A stretch of 64,000 nt of DNA from assembly GCA_027533185.1 (NCBI GenBank), contig JAPZTS010000017.1, positions 75,985 to 139,984 of the forward strand, given 5' to 3'. This document shows positions 54,590 to 63,629 of the stretch, one piece after another; the stretch's first letter is position 1; every line of letters begins with the position of its first letter. The notes under the pieces are model-generated. The model was not told the DNA's origin, did not search any database, and worked only from the letters and a program-made list of their open reading frames with translations. This DNA is from Leptospira sp. (GTDB taxonomy: Bacteria; Spirochaetota; Leptospiria; Leptospirales; Leptospiraceae). The translations under genes and the position numbers were made by a program.

Positions 54590-55222
54590 TCACTCCCATT
54601 CGATCATTCGAACAACATCCTTTAGACAGTCCTCTCTCCCACTAGCCTCATTTTTTACCGTTGCCAAACCAGAATACCAGGATCCGTTCGGATACTTAAG
54701 ATCCACCCAATATGAAAATAAATTCGCAACTCCATTGGAATTTTTGATTTCAAAACTGAGAAGTTGTAAGTCCGCAAGACCCGTTTCTTTGTAGAATGTT
54801 TCACCCGTTTTGGTTCGGATGCGAATTTTTTTGGGAACAAGTTCATAACTGATTCCTTTTTTATCTTCCCGCTTCTGTTTGAATTCCCAGTTATCAATTT
54901 TTAGAGAGTCAATCTCGGAAAGATTTAACTTTTTTTTATATAATATTCCATCTTTAGTATGTTCAAACTGAATCACCTCTTGTTTGTTTGGTGATTCTCC
55001 TCTAACGGTTCTGCCATCACAAAGAGTGAGTGTCAATACCGAGGATTCCTTTTTTGTAGAGTCTCCTCTGGCATTGCGGTCATCCTTCTTTTCTTCCATT
55101 GGGATATTGGGAAGAGTCGGCTCCTTGGGTATTCGGGGTTGCCCTTGCGCTCCCTTCGCGAAAACAAAAAAACATAGAACGAGAAGGAAAAGAAAGAGTC
55201 GCAATCGCTTCGAGAACTTCAT
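54590..55222 (-). CDS. Secreted hypothetical protein
   Basis: 210 residues with a signal peptide (MKFSKRLRLFLFLLVLCFFVF, cleavage near GAQGQ), a Pro/Lys/Glu-rich linker and a beta-strand-rich domain (TLCDGRTVRGESPNKQ, IRIRTKTGETFYKETGL). No family recognised. ATG at 55222 preferred over one at 55240 because AAAGG lies upstream and the second sits on the start of the divergent gene. Ends 4 bp before the photolyase-like gene. Confidence 0.6.
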   Translation of the reverse strand: MKFSKRLRLFLFLLVLCFFVFAKGAQGQPRIPKEPTLPNIPMEEKKDDRNARGDSTKKESSVLTLTLCDGRTVRGESPNKQEVIQFEHTKDGILYKKKLNLSEIDSLKIDNWEFKQKREDKKGISYELVPKKIRIRTKTGETFYKETGLADLQLLSFEIKNSNGVANLFSYWVDLKYPNGSWYSGLATVKNEASGREDCLKDVVRMIEWE

Positions 55223-55238
55223 ATCTTGACCTTTATCC

Positions 55239-56273
55239 ATGGATGAATTTTTATCAGCAACTTTTCAGACCCTTCCTCTTCCGCTTTTGATTCTCATTAT
55301 TCTGGGTTCCATTCTAGTTTTGGGAAAAGCAGCGGACGTTCTTGTCGATGAAGCAGTCTCACTTTCCACAAAGTGGGGTGTGCCCAAAATGATAGTGGGT
55401 GCAACCATTGTGAGCCTTGGGACAACACTCCCTGAAGTTTCGGTTTCGGTTCTTGCAGCTTTGGAAGGAAACCCAGGAATTGCACTCGGAAATGCAGTGG
55501 GATCGATAATTTGCGATACAGGACTGATTCTCGGGATCGCCATTCTAATTTCGCCCCCAGACATCGACAAACGACTTGTCAATCGCCAAGGTTGGGTCCA
55601 AATACTTTCTGGGTTTCTTTTGGTTTTTGCTGCCCTCCCCTGGTCCAATCTGGGTTCGGTTTTTAATTCGGGGGGTAGGATCGATCAAGGAACAGGGTTT
55701 GTCTTTCTCGGACTACTCGCAATTTATATTTATTTGAGCATCAAATGGTCCAGATCAAAACCTGGCGAACTGGAAGCAGGGATTGATGACACAACAGAAA
55801 TTGATGATGCACCAGCTTGGATTTTGATATTGAAACTTGTTGGATCGATCACACTCGTGATACTATCTTCAAAAGTTTTAATTCCCAGTGTTCAGGAAAC
55901 AGCGGTTCGACTTTCTATTCCAGATTCTATCATCGGTGCCACGTTAGTTGCTTTCGGAACATCACTTCCCGAACTTGTGACTGCCATCCAAGCGTCTCGA
56001 CGAGGGCACTCAGAACTTGCAGTCGGAAATATTATCGGTGCTGATATCCTCAATGTACTTTTTGTAGCTGGTGCTGCCGCGGCAGTTACATCTGGTGGAC
56101 TCGAGGCGCCTAAAAACTTCTTCCAGTTCTACTTTCCATCTATGCTCCTTGTGCTCCTATTCTTTCGATTGGGAATCTTTTTATCGAAGGATAAAATCAA
56201 ACGACCATTTGGTGTGTTTTTACTAGTCATCTACGCAATTGCAACGGTGGCCGGATATCTATTCAAAGGATAG
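55239..56273 (+). CDS. CaCA-family calcium/sodium (cation) antiporter, YrbG-like
   Basis: 344 residues with two inverted alpha-repeats, each with a GATxVxxGTxLPE motif (GATIVSLGTTLPEVSV and GATLVAFGTSLPELVTA) and GNxxGSxxxD-type second halves (GNAVGSIICDTG and GNIIGADILN). Exchanges Ca2+ for Na+ or H+ across the inner membrane. Overlaps the convergent dprA by 11 bp. Confidence 0.9.
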   Translation: MDEFLSATFQTLPLPLLILIILGSILVLGKAADVLVDEAVSLSTKWGVPKMIVGATIVSLGTTLPEVSVSVLAALEGNPGIALGNAVGSIICDTGLILGIAILISPPDIDKRLVNRQGWVQILSGFLLVFAALPWSNLGSVFNSGGRIDQGTGFVFLGLLAIYIYLSIKWSRSKPGELEAGIDDTTEIDDAPAWILILKLVGSITLVILSSKVLIPSVQETAVRLSIPDSIIGATLVAFGTSLPELVTAIQASRRGHSELAVGNIIGADILNVLFVAGAAAAVTSGGLEAPKNFFQFYFPSMLLVLLFFRLGIFLSKDKIKRPFGVFLLVIYAIATVAGYLFKG

Positions 56274-57225
56274 ATTCTACAAACTGTCTACGCCACTCGT
56301 CAAATGAGATCATCTCGGCGTCGAGTGGCATTCCCTTTGTATCCTCAGTCTCCGTCATCAAGTCTGAATTCTCAAGAAGAACTGATGACTCTACTATCGG
56401 TTGAGTTGTGGGAAGATCCTTGAGTTCTAGTCTTTCCGCACCATCCAAGATCAATTTTTTTCCACCTGCATTGTCGAACTGAGATGGATGGTCAAATACA
56501 TAGATCTCTCGGTTTTCATTGATCGCAGAGAGGGCAGTCGAAATGGTTCCAGATTTTTTCCCTGATTCCATAATATAGACTCTTTCGGAAAGGCCAGCAA
56601 TCACTCGGTTCCTCTTGGGGAAAGTCCATTTGGCAGGTTCTGTATACATCAAAAACTCGGTCATGAGCAAACTCGAAGGATCCTTTTCTACGCGTTTGTA
56701 AAGATCCCGATTTCCAGGTGGGTATTGAAGTTCAATAGTTGTACCGAGTACCCCTAAAACAGGTATTTGGCGGTCTAAGGCCGCAAGAAATGCCTTCCTA
56801 TCGATTCCTAAAGCCATTCCAGAAACAATTCCCAACCTTTCTGTATGTTTTAAAGACTCAACTAAGGATTCTGTTGCCTTTAAAGAAATCGGAGAAGCTT
56901 TTCTTGTACCAACAATGGATGTAAGGTGGTAGGAAAAAAGATCCAAATTACCTAAACAAGCAACCACAATGGGTGGATCATAAATTTCCTTTAAAAGTTT
57001 TGGATAACACGGATCATACAAACTGATACATACAAGATTTGGTATCTTTTTTTGGATTTTTTGGTACCAAAGGTCCGCATCTTTTTGACAAACTTGGATG
57101 AAATCCTTATCCAAAATTTGTTTTAAAAAATAAACTAGATCTGTACCTTTTTGAAATTCTCGCCAAAGCTTTGTCTTTCGGATAAAGGCTTGGATTTTTG
57201 CATGATATAATAATCTTTCGTCCAT
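56263..57225 (-). CDS. dprA: DNA-processing protein DprA
   Basis: 320 residues with the extended Rossmann DprA fold: SIVGTRKAS, SGMALGIDRKAF, VLGTTIELQYPPGNRDLY, FPKRNRVIAGLSERVYIMES and SGTISTALSA. DprA loads RecA on incoming single-stranded DNA during natural transformation. The core is complete; the N-terminal domain is short and the C-terminal winged helix is hard to see. Followed by the TPR lipoprotein gene 25 bp upstream. Confidence 0.9.
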   Translation of the reverse strand: MDERLLYHAKIQAFIRKTKLWREFQKGTDLVYFLKQILDKDFIQVCQKDADLWYQKIQKKIPNLVCISLYDPCYPKLLKEIYDPPIVVACLGNLDLFSYHLTSIVGTRKASPISLKATESLVESLKHTERLGIVSGMALGIDRKAFLAALDRQIPVLGVLGTTIELQYPPGNRDLYKRVEKDPSSLLMTEFLMYTEPAKWTFPKRNRVIAGLSERVYIMESGKKSGTISTALSAINENREIYVFDHPSQFDNAGGKKLILDGAERLELKDLPTTQPIVESSVLLENSDLMTETEDTKGMPLDAEMISFDEWRRQFVESIL

Positions 57226-57250
57226 TGTATAGTAATGGACAATGATTTGA

Positions 57251-58141
57251 TTATTGGCTCCCCAATTGTTTTAAATTTTTAAGTACGTTTTGATAGGATT
57301 GGTTCTCCGAAAGAGGCTCTCGGATCGAACCTTTTTCTTTCATCTCTTCTAAAATGGATTTGATTCGTGAGTATTCAGAACGTGCAATTTCAATACTGCC
57401 TATTTGGTAGCTAAAATTTGCTTTGGCAAAACGAGCGGGAATGTTGTAAGGTTCCACTGCCAAAATCTGATCCAAAAGAGAAAATGCAATTTCCAATTCA
57501 CCAAACCCAGAACTAACCTTACCTTTCCAAGCCTCATCCTTCAATGAGGAGTCAAAATACAAAAGAGCGAGTTGGAAGGGAAACCTCGTATCATTTTTAT
57601 CCAATCGAATCAGTTGTTTAAAAAGTTGGATTGCTCGTGCTCTTCGTTTTTCTTCCCAGCCCATATCTTTACTGGCATTTGCATAAGCAACAGCCGTCTC
57701 ATATAACAGTTGCTTGTCTAATTTTCCTAATTCAATTGCCTTTTCAAAATAAGGCAAAGCCAATTCATAAGAATGGATTTCATAACCCTTATCCTTTGTA
57801 TTGGTTGTTTCCCGAATGGAATCTTCGTAGTAACGAACAGCTTGGTCCGAAGAACCCGCCCTCATATAGGCCCGAGCAATCTTCCAAGAAAGAGCACCTG
57901 CTTGGTTTGATTTCTGAACCAAACCCCGGAGTCGTTTTTCCAATTCTTCCATTTCAGCTTCATCTAGGGCTAGTTTTTCTTTCCAGTTGACCAAATCTTT
58001 TTCGGAAGGCCCTTTCTGTGCTTTTTTGTAACGAGATTCGGTAAGTGATTTCCAAAAATCACAAGCTTCAAGGTTCCAAACCATTGATGCCAAAAGAATC
58101 AACTTAAAAAGGGAGTGAATCCGACTCTTTTTTGGTTCCAT
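57251..58141 (-). CDS. TPR-repeat lipoprotein
   Basis: 296 residues. A hydrophobic leader ending in the lipobox LEAC (Cys near 27) indicates lipidation, followed by about seven helix pairs of TPR type (AGALSWKIARAYMRAGSSDQAVRYYEDS, ALPYFEKAIELGKLDK). Such lipoproteins usually act as scaffolds in envelope machines. 25 bp upstream of dprA on the same strand; divergent from rimI. Confidence 0.78.
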   Translation of the reverse strand: MEPKKSRIHSLFKLILLASMVWNLEACDFWKSLTESRYKKAQKGPSEKDLVNWKEKLALDEAEMEELEKRLRGLVQKSNQAGALSWKIARAYMRAGSSDQAVRYYEDSIRETTNTKDKGYEIHSYELALPYFEKAIELGKLDKQLLYETAVAYANASKDMGWEEKRRARAIQLFKQLIRLDKNDTRFPFQLALLYFDSSLKDEAWKGKVSSGFGELEIAFSLLDQILAVEPYNIPARFAKANFSYQIGSIEIARSEYSRIKSILEEMKEKGSIREPLSENQSYQNVLKNLKQLGSQ

Positions 58142-58191
58142 CGGTTCGATTTTAGTTTCTTTCTTTTCGGTGAAAAGAAAAAAATGTGATT

Positions 58192-58617
58192 ATGTCACAT
58201 CGAATCCGCGAATTGGGAGAATCGGATTTAGAGCAAGTTTCTGAATGGGAAAGCCTATGTTTTCCAACAGAAATTTGGTCCAAAAAAAACATTCTCACCC
58301 ATTTGGAATTCCATAAGGCATATGTATTAGAGATTCCAATTCCCGTCGCCTATACACTCGTATGCGAAACTCCTTGGGAAGTCGAAATCTTCCGAATCGC
58401 TACACTACCAGAATTTCGAAAAAAGGGATATGGAAAGATGTTGATGGAAGAAATCTTTCGAATCTTTCCTGGAAAGGATTTTTTTTTAGAAGTAAATGAG
58501 TCCAATCAAGCTGCACAGAACCTCTATTTGGCGGTTGGATTTAAAGAATTGGAAAAGAGAAAGAATTATTACCCAGATGGGAGTTCAGCACTACTTATGA
58601 AAAAGGAAAAATTATGA
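58192..58617 (+). CDS. rimI: Ribosomal-protein-alanine N-acetyltransferase-like GNAT
   Basis: 141 residues with the GNAT fold: acetyl-CoA loop LPEFRKKGYGKMLM, ESNQAAQNLYLAVGFKE and RKNYYPDGSSALLM, the last block typical for RimI. It N-acetylates the alanine terminus of ribosomal protein S18 in E. coli. ATG at 58192; an in-frame GTG lies six bases upstream. Its TGA overlaps the SDR start (ATGA). Confidence 0.82.
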   Translation: MSHRIRELGESDLEQVSEWESLCFPTEIWSKKNILTHLEFHKAYVLEIPIPVAYTLVCETPWEVEIFRIATLPEFRKKGYGKMLMEEIFRIFPGKDFFLEVNESNQAAQNLYLAVGFKELEKRKNYYPDGSSALLMKKEKL

Positions 58618-59387
58618 AAAACGCATACATTACAGGAGCATCACAAGGAATCGGCAAGGAGTTTGTAAAGGCCTTATGCAAAAATTACAATGTTTTTTTG
58701 ATCGCAAGATCCGAATCGGATCTAAAAAAAGTAATTCAGGAACTAGAACCACAAAGCAGAGGGATTCTAAAGTACTTTACCTTCGATCTTTCTAGGAAAA
58801 AGGAATGGGAGGAATTATCTTCTATTCTTCAGAAAGATACAGATTTTGAATTGCTGGTGAATAATGCAGGTTTTGGAACTGTAGGAGAGTTTGCAGAGCT
58901 TCCCCTCGAAACAGAACTTGACGAAATCAATTTAAATGTGAAGGCGCTTGTTGCACTCAGCCATGTTGCCTTACATTCCTTCAAAAAAAGACAAAAAGGA
59001 TTCCTTATCAATGTTGCATCTATCGCAGGTTATCTTCCAGCACCCGGAAGTGCAATTTATGCCGCAACCAAAGCATTTGTAAAATCATTTACAGAATCCA
59101 TTCATGAAGAGGCCAGAAATTACAATGTTTTCGTCCAAGCACTTTGCCCAGGACTCACTCATTCTGATTTTCACAGAAGGGCGGGAATTGAAAAATCCAA
59201 ATATCCTGATTTTATGTGGCAGGATGCATCTGAAGTCGTAGAAGAGTCGTTAAATGCTTTACGTTACAACCAAGCAGTCTGTATCACTGGTTCTGTCAAC
59301 CAAGGGGCAGTAACGATTTCGGAATTGATGCCTCGTGGTCTTTTACGCAGGTTGAGCGGAAAATTTTTGAGCCTAGACGGAAAATAA
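58614..59387 (+). CDS. Short-chain dehydrogenase/reductase
   Basis: 257 residues: TGASQGIGKEF NAD(P)-binding loop, NNAGFGTVG, catalytic Ser in NVASIAGYLPAPGS and YAATKAFV with Tyr and Lys. Classical SDR, DltE/YdfG-like, substrate unknown. Translationally coupled to rimI, then 5 bp to the DUF445 gene. Confidence 0.88.
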   Translation: MKNAYITGASQGIGKEFVKALCKNYNVFLIARSESDLKKVIQELEPQSRGILKYFTFDLSRKKEWEELSSILQKDTDFELLVNNAGFGTVGEFAELPLETELDEINLNVKALVALSHVALHSFKKRQKGFLINVASIAGYLPAPGSAIYAATKAFVKSFTESIHEEARNYNVFVQALCPGLTHSDFHRRAGIEKSKYPDFMWQDASEVVEESLNALRYNQAVCITGSVNQGAVTISELMPRGLLRRLSGKFLSLDGK

Positions 59388-59391
59388 ATCG

Positions 59392-60714
59392 ATGGATGTT
59401 GCGGTTTTAGATACTTGGTATAGACGTTTACTTGTAATCTTTTCGGTTGTAGCTGGTGGCCTCCAAATATACTACGAAGGGAACATTTGGATTAATGCCA
59501 TCTTTGTTGTGTTAATGGCCGGTATGGTTGGATATTTCACTAACTTTTTGGCAATCAAAATGCTCTTCCAACCTAAACATGGTAAGGTGCTAGGCTGGTC
59601 AGGCCTTGTTCCTAAAAACAAAAGCAAAATCGCAAAATCTTTAGGCGAAAGTATCCAAAGTAACCTCCTCCACCCAGATATCATCCTTGCTTATATTTAT
59701 GAAAGAAACCTAATTGAAAGTGGCATCCAAAAGATAGCCAAAGAAATCGATGAAGCCATTCACAATGATGAAATTCGAACCATGCTTGTGAATAAAATCA
59801 TCTCCATGTTAAAAGAAAGAGGTCCCGAAATCTTGGAAGTGATCTTTGATTTTTCGGAAGAGACAATCAAACGTATGGCGAGCCGACCCGAAGAAGTCCA
59901 GAAACTTTGGGCCTACACAAAAGACAAACTCACAGACTACTTAAATGAAGAGGCCAATCGAGAAGATATCGGAAACCAACTCCGCGTAGTGCTCCTCGAA
60001 GAGATGCCAAAACTCGCAAATATGTTAAATTCAGGACTAGAAGAATACCTTCGCACAAGAAATACCCTTGGGAAAATTGGTATTGGTGTTAAGAAGATTT
60101 TTTCCTTCAACGATGAAGCCATCCGAGAGTTATTAGAACGCTTTGTAAAGGAACCGGAAACTTCTGATCAGTTCATGAAGATGTTAGACGAAGCCATGGG
60201 ACGACTCCAAGACAGACTCAATTCAAAAGAGACTCAAGATTTTATTACTGGAAAAATCTCATCATGGCTTGAGGCAAGCGGGGATTATGCGAGGCAGAAC
60301 CTTCTTCCCACAGGAATTGAAAGATTGCAATCCTATTTGGATGACCCAAACAATTGGCAAGAAATAGAAAAAAATTTTTTTAAAGCTGTGGACTGGGTCA
60401 AACGCCGCCTGTTGGAATTTATGAATAGCGATGAAGGGAAAATCTATCTCAAAAAAAATATCGAAAAGTTTGTGCACAAAATAAATGTTACGGCCCTCGT
60501 CGAAGAACGTGTAATGGCACTTGATACAGATGATTTGGAAAAAATGATTCTAGACAATACCGGTGGAAATTTAGTCGTCATACAATTTTTAGGCGGGGTG
60601 CTCGGAATGATTGCGGGACTCATCCAAGTGCATATCTATTTTTCCGTCCCGGTTGGTGCGCTTGTGCTTGTAACGTATATTGCGCACTGGAGGAACCAGA
60701 AGAGGCATATTTAA
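59392..60714 (+). CDS. DUF445 family membrane protein
   Basis: 440 residues with the family motif YFTNFLAIKMLFQPKHGKVLG near the N-terminus, a transmembrane helix at each end and long amphipathic helices between. DUF445 proteins (YheB-like) have no fixed role and are thought to be envelope-associated. Likely last gene of the rimI-SDR-DUF445 run. Confidence 0.85.
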   Translation: MDVAVLDTWYRRLLVIFSVVAGGLQIYYEGNIWINAIFVVLMAGMVGYFTNFLAIKMLFQPKHGKVLGWSGLVPKNKSKIAKSLGESIQSNLLHPDIILAYIYERNLIESGIQKIAKEIDEAIHNDEIRTMLVNKIISMLKERGPEILEVIFDFSEETIKRMASRPEEVQKLWAYTKDKLTDYLNEEANREDIGNQLRVVLLEEMPKLANMLNSGLEEYLRTRNTLGKIGIGVKKIFSFNDEAIRELLERFVKEPETSDQFMKMLDEAMGRLQDRLNSKETQDFITGKISSWLEASGDYARQNLLPTGIERLQSYLDDPNNWQEIEKNFFKAVDWVKRRLLEFMNSDEGKIYLKKNIEKFVHKINVTALVEERVMALDTDDLEKMILDNTGGNLVVIQFLGGVLGMIAGLIQVHIYFSVPVGALVLVTYIAHWRNQKRHI

Positions 60715-60965
60715 AAAAACGTGTTTTCTTAAAGAAAATGAACCGTTGTCAAGTTACGAACGTTTGTTCAAGAAAAATAACAGGAATAAATTTGCGTCTA
60801 ATTTTCAAGACTAACAATCCCAGATGTAGTCCAATTTACTACAAGCCGTTCAAAATTATTTTCCTTTTTTTCAGTCGGCTGGAACACTCATTCAAAGTTT
60901 TTAAAAAGGAATCCCCCAGGTCAAACGGCCGCAAGTTTAAGAAGGATAATTATCACATATTATTG

Positions 60966-60992
60966 TTGACGTTAGAAGGGTGAGACTATGAT
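60966..60992 (+). promoter_or_regulatory. Possible sigma-70-type promoter
   Basis: TTGACG and TATGAT are separated by 15 bp, shorter than the usual 17, 18 bp upstream of the lipoprotein start codon. The remaining 250 bp back to the DUF445 stop hold no gene or obvious structure. Confidence 0.3.
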
Positions 60993-61009
60993 TACACTCG
61001 GAGTAAACA

Positions 61010-61663
61010 ATGAAAATTTTAAAATTTTTAGTATCAGTAGTATTTGTAGGTGTTTTCCTAGAAGGTTGCACTTACGCTATGAAAGTAAACAATCTGGATG
61101 AATACTATTCGAGTTCTGGATACCTTTCCAAGAAAATTTCAATCGGTATTGTAAACAATGGACAGGGTCAGATTTCTGAGAAGCATATTGATGAAATCGT
61201 ATTCCAGTTACGCGCTATGAACCAATTTACAGAAGTTCAGTACCCACTGTCCTCTAAAAGCAAAAAGCCTGACTTTGTAATTGAGATTGGACCAAGAATA
61301 AAGTATGACGGTTCTGGCCTTAACTTTTTGATCAACTGGCCTGGTGTGTACATTTTCATGCCTGGTTGGAATGGATACAAGTACACTGCAGATATCAAAA
61401 CAGAGATAAAATATGTTAGCGAAAAAGGACAACCTGTAGAAAAACGATACGAGATGCTCTTCAAAGCAAATCAATCTGAATTTGACAGAACTTGGACTGT
61501 TCCAGCGGACTGGTTTCTTACCTTTGGTGTGAGCTCACTTATCGGTGGATTTTTCGTAACCAGTTTCGATGAAGACGTACAGCCTGAATTTTTCAGATAC
61601 TACTCACAACCGTATGCTAAATTTATAGCAAACAAAATTGTAGTAGACTTGTCGACACTCTAA
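61010..61663 (+). CDS. Lipoprotein of unknown function
   Basis: 217 residues. A leader ending in the lipobox LEGC (Cys at about 20) marks lipidation. The mature part shows alternating strands and a conserved-looking FLINWPGVYIFMPGW segment; residues 160-185 may form a transmembrane or hydrophobic segment (LTFGVSSLIGGFFV). No family recognised. Ribosome site CGGAGT precedes the ATG. Confidence 0.65.
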   Translation: MKILKFLVSVVFVGVFLEGCTYAMKVNNLDEYYSSSGYLSKKISIGIVNNGQGQISEKHIDEIVFQLRAMNQFTEVQYPLSSKSKKPDFVIEIGPRIKYDGSGLNFLINWPGVYIFMPGWNGYKYTADIKTEIKYVSEKGQPVEKRYEMLFKANQSEFDRTWTVPADWFLTFGVSSLIGGFFVTSFDEDVQPEFFRYYSQPYAKFIANKIVVDLSTL

Positions 61664-61690
61664 AATTTTAGATAATCAGATCAGTATAGT

Positions 61691-61731
61691 CAACTGCTCC
61701 TATTTGTGAAAGGGCAGTTGGCTTTATTTTT
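61691..61731 (+). terminator. Intrinsic terminator after the lipoprotein gene
   Basis: CAACTGC-(T)-CCT pairs with AGG-(G)CAGTTG, followed by CTTTATTTTT. Placed between the lipoprotein and the convergent beta-lactamase-fold gene. Confidence 0.75.
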
Positions 61732-61747
61732 AACGATTAAGACCCAC

Positions 61748-63508
61748 CTAATCCTTCTCAAATTCATATCCCGAATACAAAATCTTAAGACCCTTCTCGC
61801 TCTCTTTTAGGACCAGTTTTTCTCCCAAATTCCTTCCATAACCTAAAATACGTAAGTTGCCATCCGAATCTACCCTACATGCAAAACTCGCTTCATTTTC
61901 AGCTCCACCTAATGAATAGTATACGGCAAGTTTTACGAAGCCTCTCTTGTCATTCTCTAACTTGATTTTTTTCGTTAAAGCGAATGGATCTTTGACTTTA
62001 TAGTTTCCAAAAAATTCCCTTTTGGGGTATTGGAAATCAGGTTCGAATCTGGTAGCAACACCTAACATACCTTTGGGACTTTCCTCCGAGTATACCGTGA
62101 AGATTTTTTCCCCTTTCCATTCTTCGAATTCCACTCTCAGAGAGTCCAGAGCTGGATCACGAATTGTTATCAGTCCAAATAGAATTTCTAGATTCAATTT
62201 ATAACGATTATCTACCTCTGTTAATTTAAAATCAAAATTGAAAAAATTTAATTTGTTTGGATTTCCATCTTTTACCTCATGAATTCCTAATGAGGAAACA
62301 TATGTTCCTAAAAAATCTTTTGTTGGATTTAAATTTTCCAATTTTGGTAGTGATGGTGGCTCTGGTTTCGAGCCTGTTTGTTCTTCAAAGACTAACTTCC
62401 AAATACTTTGATTTGTTGCTATCACCTTACCCGTGGCTAATGTCAGAGTATTTGTTGAGAGAAAAGATGCCGTCTCTGTCTCAATTTCATAAGTCAAATC
62501 TGAGATGAAGGGTGGAAGAGATCCAGAGTGTCCATAGGAATAATAAACTCTTTTATCTCCAAAAAATTTTTTCTTCATCACGGGAAGTCCGATATCCATG
62601 GAGTCTATAGCTCGATCCGAGACTTGCGATTTATGGAACTCGTCGAAGGATTTTTTGCTGAGAAGACCCTGGTTTCTTTTACTTGCAAAAAAAGACGTCA
62701 TAAATCGAGCCAGATCCCCACCTGTTGTTGCTAAGGAACCTGCGGTCAAATCACGTATGATAGGACGATTGGTTTTGGACTTCCAGAATATTCCGCTATA
62801 CCCACCACTTAACTTTGAATGGTCTTCTGACTCTAAGAGATTGGTATTTGACATACCAGCTTTTTGGAATATGTTTTTCTGAAAGTATTCCTCTATACTT
62901 TGGTTAGCTGCTCTTTCAATAACGATTCCAAGCAAACCAAATCCAAAGTTGGAATAGGAATGTACTTTTCCAGGTTCATTTCGCTCCAAACTGGGAAGAA
63001 TTTTTGGCAAGTCTCGAAAATTTTTTAAAATATCTTCATTGCTAGCATTAGGATCTAAAAAGAATCCGTTCGAAAGATCTGATGGCAATCCCGACCTGTG
63101 GATAAGAACATCTCGAATCGTTATCTCACGATAGTTTTTCTCTCTAGTTGCCATTCGTTTTACTTCTGGAATGAATTTGGAAATAGGATCATCCAAATTG
63201 AGTTTTCTCTGTTCTTGCAACTGTAAAATGGCGATACCAGTAAATAGTTTAGTAATACTTCCAATTTTGAATTGTGTATCTGGTTTCAGAGAAAGATTGC
63301 CAACAATACCAGATTTAGAAGTTCCATTTCCGTATAATACAGCGTATGTGACAGAATCCAATCCCGAATCCGCAAGCTCAGAAAGTTTTGCTTGTATTTG
63401 ACGTTCTATTTTTTGGGAATTCGTTTCAGAAAGTTTTTCTTTTGTAAATGCAGAACAAGAGATGAAACTAAAGAGAAGAATTAAAGAAACTTTCCGTATA
63501 AAAATCAT
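61748..63508 (-). CDS. Serine beta-lactamase-fold (class C-like) lipoprotein
   Basis: 586 residues. N-terminal lipobox SFISC (Cys18). The catalytic Ser-x-x-Lys is at S84-K87 (GSITKLFTG), the Tyr of YSNFGFG and the H-S-G of GHSGSLPP complete the class C/esterase set. The last ~200 residues form an extra lipocalin-like or beta domain (YVSSLGIHEVKDG, LEFE). Members are often esterases, peptidases or D,D-carboxypeptidases rather than true beta-lactamases. Confidence 0.82.
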   Translation of the reverse strand: MIFIRKVSLILLFSFISCSAFTKEKLSETNSQKIERQIQAKLSELADSGLDSVTYAVLYGNGTSKSGIVGNLSLKPDTQFKIGSITKLFTGIAILQLQEQRKLNLDDPISKFIPEVKRMATREKNYREITIRDVLIHRSGLPSDLSNGFFLDPNASNEDILKNFRDLPKILPSLERNEPGKVHSYSNFGFGLLGIVIERAANQSIEEYFQKNIFQKAGMSNTNLLESEDHSKLSGGYSGIFWKSKTNRPIIRDLTAGSLATTGGDLARFMTSFFASKRNQGLLSKKSFDEFHKSQVSDRAIDSMDIGLPVMKKKFFGDKRVYYSYGHSGSLPPFISDLTYEIETETASFLSTNTLTLATGKVIATNQSIWKLVFEEQTGSKPEPPSLPKLENLNPTKDFLGTYVSSLGIHEVKDGNPNKLNFFNFDFKLTEVDNRYKLNLEILFGLITIRDPALDSLRVEFEEWKGEKIFTVYSEESPKGMLGVATRFEPDFQYPKREFFGNYKVKDPFALTKKIKLENDKRGFVKLAVYYSLGGAENEASFACRVDSDGNLRILGYGRNLGEKLVLKESEKGLKILYSGYEFEKD

Positions 63509-63629
63509 AAGACCAAACTCTGAGTCCTAAGCATTTTTGCATTTCATTAATGAAGGGATACCACCAATGCAATGGATTTCGGAGTAAAAGCTACGGAATT
63601 TGGAGGGAACAAACAACAGATAGAAATTA

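Noticed and set aside
61748..63508. True antibiotic-resistance beta-lactamase
   Set aside because: The protein is much longer than class C enzymes and has an extra C-terminal domain, fitting the broader esterase/peptidase family.
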